This document shows positions 57,363 to 64,000 of a DNA stretch of 64,000 bases, piece after piece (positions within the stretch are counted from its first letter, which is position 1; each line of letters opens with the position of its first letter). The translations under genes were made by a program, and so were the position numbers. The notes beneath the pieces were generated by a model. That model ran no database searches, was not told the origin of the DNA, and was given only the letters and a program-made list of their open reading frames with translations. This stretch comes from Methanobrevibacter cuticularis (lineage in GTDB: Archaea > Methanobacteriota > Methanobacteria > Methanobacteriales > Methanobacteriaceae), in contig NZ_LWMW01000033.1 of NCBI RefSeq assembly GCF_001639285.1, positions 1 to 64,000 on the forward strand, written 5' to 3'.

Positions 57363-58655
57363 ATTATCGATCCTTAATAATCTTTTTATAATTTTTATAA
57401 GTAGTTTATTCTTAAATAATTTACTAATAATTATATTTATACCAATAATTATCTTCATTATCAATAATTATCTTCATTATCAATAATTATCTTCATTATT
57501 GTTGCCTTATTTATTCTCCATAATTACGATAATTACTATACTATAATCCTAGCAATTAAACAGGCTAATAAAAATAATTAGTAAAATGAATATAAAGAAA
57601 ATATAATCTATATAATATTTATATTAGATAATACTTATATTGGATATTTTATAATTTAAACTTTACTATCTTAGTTAATTTTGAACAAAATGAATTATAT
57701 TGAATGATAAATTTATAATTGATTAAAAATCTTATTTTTATTAGGTATATTTTTATTAAACTATACTTTATTAAATATATTTTTATTAAACTATACTTTA
57801 TTAAATATATTTTTATTAAACTATACTTTATTAAATATATTTTTATTAAACTATACTTTATTAAATATATTTTTATTAAACTATTAGAATATATTTTAAT
57901 AAGTAATATATTTATTTAATATACCGTCTGATAATTTGTGAAATTTCATGGATAAAAACTCCTTGAAATTTGAATTTAAGTATTTTATAAAGTTAAACTA
58001 ATAAAATTACAGATTAATAATTTGATAATTTTAAAATAAAGGCTAATTAAATTGAAAAATCTAAATATAATACAATATGTTATTTTAAAAAAACTAATTC
58101 TATAAAATTAAATCATTAATTATTATTATTATTATTCAAACAAACAAATCATATTATAGAAATAATTTAATTAATTAATCAATGCTAATATTGATATCAA
58201 TCTTCATTAGAACTAATATTGATATCAATCTTCATTAGAACTAATATTGATATCAATCTTCATTATAACTTTATTTAATATTTAATAACTCAAAACATTT
58301 AACATAAATAAATTAAGAAACAATACAAACTTATATTAACTTTAAACCCACAGTACAAAAAATAAAACTTTGTAAAAATAATCATTTTTATCAATTATTC
58401 ATTAAAACAAATTAACATACTCTTAATAGATTTAATAAGATTAGATTAGATATTCTTTCAATTATTACTCATAATTTCAATAATAATAATTTAATTATCT
58501 ATTTATTTAAAATATGAAATGTTTCCTATTTTTTTAGCTATTTTGAATTATAATATTAGAAAAGTTTATTAATTAATGATTTAATATTAAATAATGTATT
58601 TATAATTAACATGGTGAAATTTATTTTTATTATTGGGTTTGTATTGGGGATATAA
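57363..58655. other. Intergenic region with three repeat arrays
   Basis: About 1.3 kb between the divergent FrhB-like and DUF4011 genes. A 19-bp array (ATTATCAATAATTATCTTC) lies at 57425-57500, a 30-bp array at about 57740-57890 (TATTTTTATTAAACTATACT plus TTATTAAATA, 5 copies) and a 28-bp array at about 58175-58265 containing the palindrome ATTGATATCAAT (3 copies). I see no RNA gene. GGGGATATAAATG ends the region as ribosome binding site for the helicase gene. Confidence 0.8.
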
Positions 58656-61600
58656 ATGGGAAAATCATCTTCCAAAAAGATTGAAAAAGAGTTTGAAAAT
58701 CTTAGAAAAAAGTTATTAGATTTAACTTCAAGAAATCAACTTCTTAATTTTAAACATAGGGCTAAAACTCTTGAAGTTATTAATAATTCTCCAAATCATG
58801 TGTATCAAACCCTAATTTTACAAAAGAAAAAGATGCACTTTGTTCCAAATAAAGAAGATAATAAAAGTAGGAACTCTGAAGATTCTGAATCTCCGCAATC
58901 AAGAGCTTCACGCTTTTCTGGCATTTGGGATCATTCTCCAATCGATTTGAGCATCTTTAAAGATGGAAATACTTCTCTTAAAATTCCCCTTTCTTCTAGA
59001 GAGCTTCAAAAAAGGCTTTTTTATATAAATCAACAAGCAAGATTAATGTTTCAAGAACAAGGTTATAATATTCTTTACTTAGCTATTGGTTTTTTGGAGT
59101 GGAGAGACAATGTTAAGCCAAAAGAAGTAAAAAAAGCTCCTCTTGTTCTTATTCCTGTTCTACTAGAAAGGAAAAAAGTGGGTAAATCATTTTCAATTAG
59201 TTGGAATGAAGAAGATATACAAACAAACATATCTCTACAAGCTAAGCTTCGAGAAGAAGGACTAGAACTCCCTGAGTTTACTATAAAACCTTACACTGAA
59301 GCAATTGATCATTATCTAAGAGATGTTAGAAATACAATAGCTAAAAGTCCATCAACCAGAAATTGGAAGGTAGTTAGAGATATTTCTATTGGATTTTTCT
59401 CATTTACAAAGTTTGTAATGTATAATGATCTCAACCCAGATAGCTGGAAAAATATTGATTTAACCAAACATGAGTTAGTTGATTCTATATTCAATCCTAA
59501 AGTTAATCAAAATGATCATTCATTTAATGCAGAAGAGATTGATAAGAAGCTATCTTATGAAAATATGTATCATGTTCTTGATGCAGACTCTTCTCAAATA
59601 GCAGCTATTGAAGATGTTAAAGCAGGACGAAATTTAGTAGTAGAGGGACCTCCAGGAACTGGAAAATCACAAACAATTGTTAATTTAATAGCTGAATTAT
59701 TAGCTGAAGATAAAAGTGTACTATTTGTTAGTGAAAAGATGGCTGCACTTGAAGTGGTTAAAAGTAGATTAGATTCTGTAGGACTTGGAAAGTTCACCCT
59801 TGAAATTCATAGTCATAAAACTAGGAGAAAACAGCTTCTTAAAGAACTCAAAAGGGCTTTGAATAAGCAAAGAAAAATAAGGTTGGATATAGATCAAACC
59901 ATAAGAAAGCTAGAATCCTTAAAAAATCAACTTGATGATTATGCAGAGGTTATACATCAAGAAAATTATGGAGTTAAAATGTCTCCATTTGAATTATATG
60001 GACTAAAAGAAGTAGCTGATGATCATTTTTCAAGACAAAATACTATTTTACCCCTTGTTAGAATGAAATCTCCTGAAGCTATCACTAAAAGAGATTTAGA
60101 TGATATGATTATAGATCTTGAAAATCTCGCAGAATTATACTCAACTCTTGGGAAGAATAATCCATGGAACAACTGCGCTCCTAAAAGTCTACTTCCTGGA
60201 GATTTGAGAGAAATTGAGCTATTGATTCAAGATACTTTAAATTCATTAGATGAATTTAATATTGAAGCAAGCAAAGTCTATGAGACATATGGTATTAAAG
60301 AAGCAAGTGATATCAAATCATATAAACAATCATTAGATGGATTAAAACTTTTAGATAACAAATATACTCAACTAATTGACAGTTCAATATTAACCAATAA
60401 AGAATGGGTTGAAAATCCACGTCTTGCCTATACTATCATTGAAAACCTTGAAGATTATCAAATGACTTCTAAAGTAATGGAAAAATTTAAGGATTCAATT
60501 GTTAACGAAAATTTAGATGATATGATAGCTGAATTTGAAAAATTCACCAATAGAAAGTTCAAACTATTTGGAGGAAAAGGTAACAAAGAGGAAATACTTT
60601 CTCTTTACACTTCAAAATTTAAATCAAAGGTTTCAAATGATAAAAGTATATTAAATGATCTTAAAGCAGTCCGTGAACACATTAAATTTAGAAAAAAATT
60701 ACAATCTCTCGAAGAATCAGGAACAAAATTATTTGGTGAACTATGGCATTTAGAGGCCTCTGTTTCAGAGCTAAAAGATGTTTCTAACTGGATGCGTGAA
60801 TTTAATCATTTTTTAAAAGAAGGAATTTATAGTAAACAAACAATAGACTCTCTTTATAATTCAATGGTTGATATAAATGCTGAATATGAAATGAAGGATT
60901 ATGTTGGGAGTGGAGATAATTTCTACAAAAATCTCAAAAAATTAGAGTCTAAATTGAATCCACGGAATAAATTAATCTTTAAAAAAGAAACTGATGATGT
61001 TTCATTTGATCAATGGAAAAAACAGCTGAATACGTGGAAAGGTCAATTATCTAGTTTGCATCTTTGGTCTCAATATCTAAATACTAAAAATGCTTGTTTA
61101 AAAACTCAATCTTCATTATTTGTAAAATCTATTGAAGATAGAAATATTAAAAAAGATGATGTTAGATATTTAATTTATGGAAATTTTGCAGACAGTCTTC
61201 TTAATATAATATTCACTGAAAATGAAGCTTTAGCCACTTTCGTTGGAGAACTCCACGAAAATAGGATCACTGACTTTAAAGACTTAGATTCAAAGATAAT
61301 TGAGTTAAATAGAAAAAGGATTTTTAACAAACTAAATGAGAAAATTCCAAATATCAACACTGCAACTGATGATGAAGAAATTAAGGTATTGAAAGGAGAA
61401 CTCACAAGAAAAAGTGGTCATCTTCCAGTTAGAAAGCTTCTTGAAAAATCAGGAGGAATAATTAAACAAATAAAACCTTGCTTTATGATGAGTCCTTTAT
61501 CAATTGCTCAATATTTAGATCCAACTAACCCTAAATTAAAATTTGATGTTGTAATTTTTGATGAAGCAAGTCAAGTGAAACCAGAGGATGCTCTTGGAGC

Positions 61601-64000
61601 ATTTATGAGAGCTGAAACAGCTGTTGTAATGGGAGATACTCAACAACTACCTCCAACCTCCTTTTTTGATCAGTTGATTGGTGGAGAATCTGAGGAAGAA
61701 ATAGCTACTGCTTTAGATATGGAAAGTATTCTTCATCTATGTAAATTGTCTTTTCCAGTTAAAATGTTAAAATGGCACTATCGAAGTCGTCATGAATCTT
61801 TAATAAACATTTCCAACCATGAATTTTATGATGATCAGCTATTGGTCTATCCATCACCTTCACATAATACTGAATCTCTAGGCCTTAAATTCAAGTATAA
61901 TCCTAAAACTTATTATGATAGGGGAAAATCATCTGCCAATAGAATAGAAGCACAAGAAGTTGCTAAAGAAGTTTTAAACCATTTTGATAAGTATGGTGAT
62001 ACTAAAAGCTTAGGTGTTGGAACATTTTCAGTTGCACAGATGAATGCCATTCTTGAAGAGCTTGAATTTGAAAGAAAACAGCACCCTGAACTTGAACATT
62101 TATTTTCTGATAAAAAAGATGATAGATTCTTTGTTAAAAATCTTGAAACAATTCAAGGAGATGAAAGGGATGTTATACTAATTAGTGTAGGATATGGATA
62201 TGATACCGAAGGTAAAATGTCTCTTAATTTTGGTCCACTAAACCAAGATGGGGGAGAAAGAAGACTTAATGTATTAATAACTAGGGCCAAAGAGAAATGT
62301 GTAGTCTTTGCTAATTTCAAATCATATGATATGCATTTAACAGCAAATCCTCCTTTTGGAGTTAAAGCTCTAAAAAATTTCCTAGAATACTCTGAAAACA
62401 TATCCAAAGGAATCATTCACAATAAAAATAATAAAAATAATGAAAACTTTGAAGATGCCATAGCTAATTTTTTAGAAGAAAATGGTTATACTGTAGACAA
62501 GCAAGTAGGATCCCCTGGATTTAAAATTGATTTAGCTATTGTAGATGATCAAAATCCTGGAAAATACATTCTTGGAATTGAATGTGATGGAGAAATGTAT
62601 TATTCTTCAAAAGTAGCTAGAGACAGAGACAGACTCAGAGATCAAGTTTTAACTGGTCTTGGTTGGAACCTTTACCATCTTTGGTCCACAGATTGGTATA
62701 GGAACAGAGAATTAGCTAGAACAAAGCTATTAAATTTCATTGAAAAAACCAAGATTGAAACCTTTGCAAATGAAGTTAGTCAAAGTGAAATTAAACCAAT
62801 AATCACAGATGATGATCTTTCAATTGTACTTGGACATGATGAAAATGAGGAATATGAATCTGATAATGAAGAAATAGCTATTGAAGCAGATGATAATTTA
62901 GATAATGAAGAAATAGCTATTGAAACAGATAATAATTTAGATAATGGAGAAATAGCTATTGAAGCAGATGATAATTTAGATAATGGAGAAATAGCTATTG
63001 AAGCAGATGATAATTTAGATAATGGAGAAATAGCTATTGAAGCAGATGATAATTTAGATAATGAAGATAAAGTAAATAATAATATTGAGCATATAAACGA
63101 TGAAAAAGTAGAATTTTCTCTCAAAGATCAAAATAAAATCAATATCCATGAAGAAAATCTGTCTGAAGAACCTATTGATCTTAAATCTGAATTTAGCTTA
63201 TCCAACAAAGAGAAAATAGATAATTCTACAGATGAAACAGACAATTTTATTAATAATTTAATTAATAGTCAAAAACAAAAACAAGCAAATGCAGCTATTG
63301 AAGAAAAAAATAGCCATATATTTAATAAAAATAATGAAATAACTACAGATACTAAGGATTATCTATTAAATAAAAAGCACCATCATATTCATAATGAGAA
63401 TCCTATTCATGAAACTAATAAGATTGTTAAAAATGATGAATTCTATGATAAAGTTATCAATACGAATAATAGTCAAAATAATTTAAATAATAATAAAAAT
63501 ATTGAAAATACTACTGATATTGATAATAAAAAACTTAAATTCAGATCTAATATTGATTTTAATTTTAATAATGAAGATAATAATATATATAATCCAGATA
63601 ACAATATTGATGATAATACAAGCGATTTAAATAATAATAATAATAATAATATTAATAATAATGGTAATATAAGTGATTTAAAAAATAATATTAATAATAT
63701 TAATAATACTAATGGTAATATAAGTGATTTAAAAAATAATATTAATAATATTAATAATAATAATATTACAAATGACAATAATCCTCTTAATGATATTACT
63801 GCTATTTCTAATGAAGATAATGCTGATGAATTAGAAGAAATCATAAATTCATTCACATCAAAAAATTATAATAATGATACATCTAGTGATTATAATAAAA
63901 ATGAAAATAGCTATAAGGAAAAAATAGATAATATAGTTGAAAGTAATTTAATTGGTGATGTAGATCAAAATATTGAAAGTCATATTTTAAATGATAATAT
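58656..64000 (+). CDS. DUF4011 - SF1 helicase - Vsr-like nuclease protein (3' end beyond window)
   Basis: Open from the ATG at 58656 to the window end, at least 1781 codons. An N-terminal DUF4011 region (LRKKLLDLTSRNQLLNFKHR, residues 1-250) is followed by an SF1 helicase: Walker A GPPGTGKS from 331, VIFDEASQ near 969, MGDTQQLPPTSFF, WHYRSRHESL near 1040, ETIQGDERDVILIS near 1160, and NVLITRAKEK. A Vsr/MTES_1575-type nuclease sits at about 1269-1365 (FKIDLAIVD, GIECDGEMYYSS, ARDRDRLRDQVL). DUF4011-helicase-Vsr proteins occur in bacterial and archaeal defence islands. The last 400 residues are an acidic 13-residue repeat and an Asn-rich low-complexity tail, in place of the DUF3320 domain often seen. 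Confidence 0.88.
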   Translation, partial: MGKSSSKKIEKEFENLRKKLLDLTSRNQLLNFKHRAKTLEVINNSPNHVYQTLILQKKKMHFVPNKEDNKSRNSEDSESPQSRASRFSGIWDHSPIDLSIFKDGNTSLKIPLSSRELQKRLFYINQQARLMFQEQGYNILYLAIGFLEWRDNVKPKEVKKAPLVLIPVLLERKKVGKSFSISWNEEDIQTNISLQAKLREEGLELPEFTIKPYTEAIDHYLRDVRNTIAKSPSTRNWKVVRDISIGFFSFTKFVMYNDLNPDSWKNIDLTKHELVDSIFNPKVNQNDHSFNAEEIDKKLSYENMYHVLDADSSQIAAIEDVKAGRNLVVEGPPGTGKSQTIVNLIAELLAEDKSVLFVSEKMAALEVVKSRLDSVGLGKFTLEIHSHKTRRKQLLKELKRALNKQRKIRLDIDQTIRKLESLKNQLDDYAEVIHQENYGVKMSPFELYGLKEVADDHFSRQNTILPLVRMKSPEAITKRDLDDMIIDLENLAELYSTLGKNNPWNNCAPKSLLPGDLREIELLIQDTLNSLDEFNIEASKVYETYGIKEASDIKSYKQSLDGLKLLDNKYTQLIDSSILTNKEWVENPRLAYTIIENLEDYQMTSKVMEKFKDSIVNENLDDMIAEFEKFTNRKFKLFGGKGNKEEILSLYTSKFKSKVSNDKSILNDLKAVREHIKFRKKLQSLEESGTKLFGELWHLEASVSELKDVSNWMREFNHFLKEGIYSKQTIDSLYNSMVDINAEYEMKDYVGSGDNFYKNLKKLESKLNPRNKLIFKKETDDVSFDQWKKQLNTWKGQLSSLHLWSQYLNTKNACLKTQSSLFVKSIEDRNIKKDDVRYLIYGNFADSLLNIIFTENEALATFVGELHENRITDFKDLDSKIIELNRKRIFNKLNEKIPNINTATDDEEIKVLKGELTRKSGHLPVRKLLEKSGGIIKQIKPCFMMSPLSIAQYLDPTNPKLKFDVVIFDEASQVKPEDALGAFMRAETAVVMGDTQQLPPTSFFDQLIGGESEEEIATALDMESILHLCKLSFPVKMLKWHYRSRHESLINISNHEFYDDQLLVYPSPSHNTESLGLKFKYNPKTYYDRGKSSANRIEAQEVAKEVLNHFDKYGDTKSLGVGTFSVAQMNAILEELEFERKQHPELEHLFSDKKDDRFFVKNLETIQGDERDVILISVGYGYDTEGKMSLNFGPLNQDGGERRLNVLITRAKEKCVVFANFKSYDMHLTANPPFGVKALKNFLEYSENISKGIIHNKNNKNNENFEDAIANFLEENGYTVDKQVGSPGFKIDLAIVDDQNPGKYILGIECDGEMYYSSKVARDRDRLRDQVLTGLGWNLYHLWSTDWYRNRELARTKLLNFIEKTKIETFANEVSQSEIKPIITDDDLSIVLGHDENEEYESDNEEIAIEADDNLDNEEIAIETDNNLDNGEIAIEADDNLDNGEIAIEADDNLDNGEIAIEADDNLDNEDKVNNNIEHINDEKVEFSLKDQNKINIHEENLSEEPIDLKSEFSLSNKEKIDNSTDETDNFINNLINSQKQKQANAAIEEKNSHIFNKNNEITTDTKDYLLNKKHHHIHNENPIHETNKIVKNDEFYDKVINTNNSQNNLNNNKNIENTTDIDNKKLKFRSNIDFNFNNEDNNIYNPDNNIDDNTSDLNNNNNNNINNNGNISDLKNNINNINNTNGNISDLKNNINNINNNNITNDNNPLNDITAISNEDNADELEEIINSFTSKNYNNDTSSDYNKNENSYKEKIDNIVESNLIGDVDQNIESHILNDN
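62862..63060 (+). repeat. In-frame 39-bp repeat in the DUF4011 helicase gene, 5 copies
   Basis: Each unit encodes DNLDNGEIAIEAD and contains the palindrome AATAGCTATT. A second array of Asn/Ile-rich units (GNISDLKNNINNIN) lies at about 63660-63770. Confidence 0.92.

Noticed and set aside
57719-57919. Plus-strand reading frame of 66 codons
   Set aside because: It is the translation of a 30-bp AT-rich tandem repeat in a spacer, and lacks a ribosome binding site.

Overview
The window looks like the chromosome of a Methanobacteriales archaeon, most likely a Methanobrevibacter-type methanogen. It is very AT-rich (about 26% GC by eye). It encodes an archaeal lipid enzyme (geranylgeranylglyceryl phosphate synthase), the archaeal NurA-HerA-Mre11-Rad50 set, pseudomurein-type Mur ligases, a coenzyme F420-type FrhB protein and a large adhesin-like protein ending in a membrane anchor. 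Genes use GGTGAT/GGAGG-type ribosome binding sites and TTTATATA-type promoters. I saw no rRNA, tRNA or CRISPR array.

Layout: 0.3-9.6 kb carries GGGPS and then the DNA-end-resection set nurA, a GNAT gene, herA, mre11 and rad50. 9.8-11.4 kb holds an orphan TIR-like gene and a decayed KilA-N gene. 11.9-17.2 kb has a single and a tandem-fused Mur ligase, followed by a secreted protein, a nucleotidyltransferase and a DUF169 protein. 21-26 kb has an orphan Csa3-like CARF regulator, a glycosyltransferase, an unknown protein and exonuclease III. 25.8-30.2 kb has a RecB/Cas4-type nuclease and a UvrD-type helicase. 30.4-38.3 kb is an accessory zone: a broken RhuM gene, an IS630 remnant, the adhesin, two identical MITE-like units, a VapBC pair and an IS630 element sitting in a decayed gene. 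38.8-44.9 kb is a compact six-gene cassette (HNH endonuclease, unknown, DUF5655-like, unknown, a protein with two nuclease-like D...ExE modules, nitrilase), with a second VapBC pair on its far side. 46.5-49.8 kb has a pRiA4b-like gene, a flavodoxin and a TetR regulator. 50.7-56 kb carries an archaeal MrfA/MrfB-like repair pair, then an FrhB-family protein whose two halves are in swapped order. A giant DUF4011-helicase-Vsr protein starts at 58656 and runs off the end.

Functionally the window is dominated by DNA processing and defence-type genes. The best candidate for an undescribed system is the 38798-44935 cassette. Two genome-style oddities run through everything. The palindrome TAGCTA (often as AATAGCTATT) is strongly over-represented. 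Nearly every intergenic gap holds a perfect or near-perfect minisatellite, often starting at or just after a stop codon, and several large proteins carry in-frame versions of the same kind of repeat.
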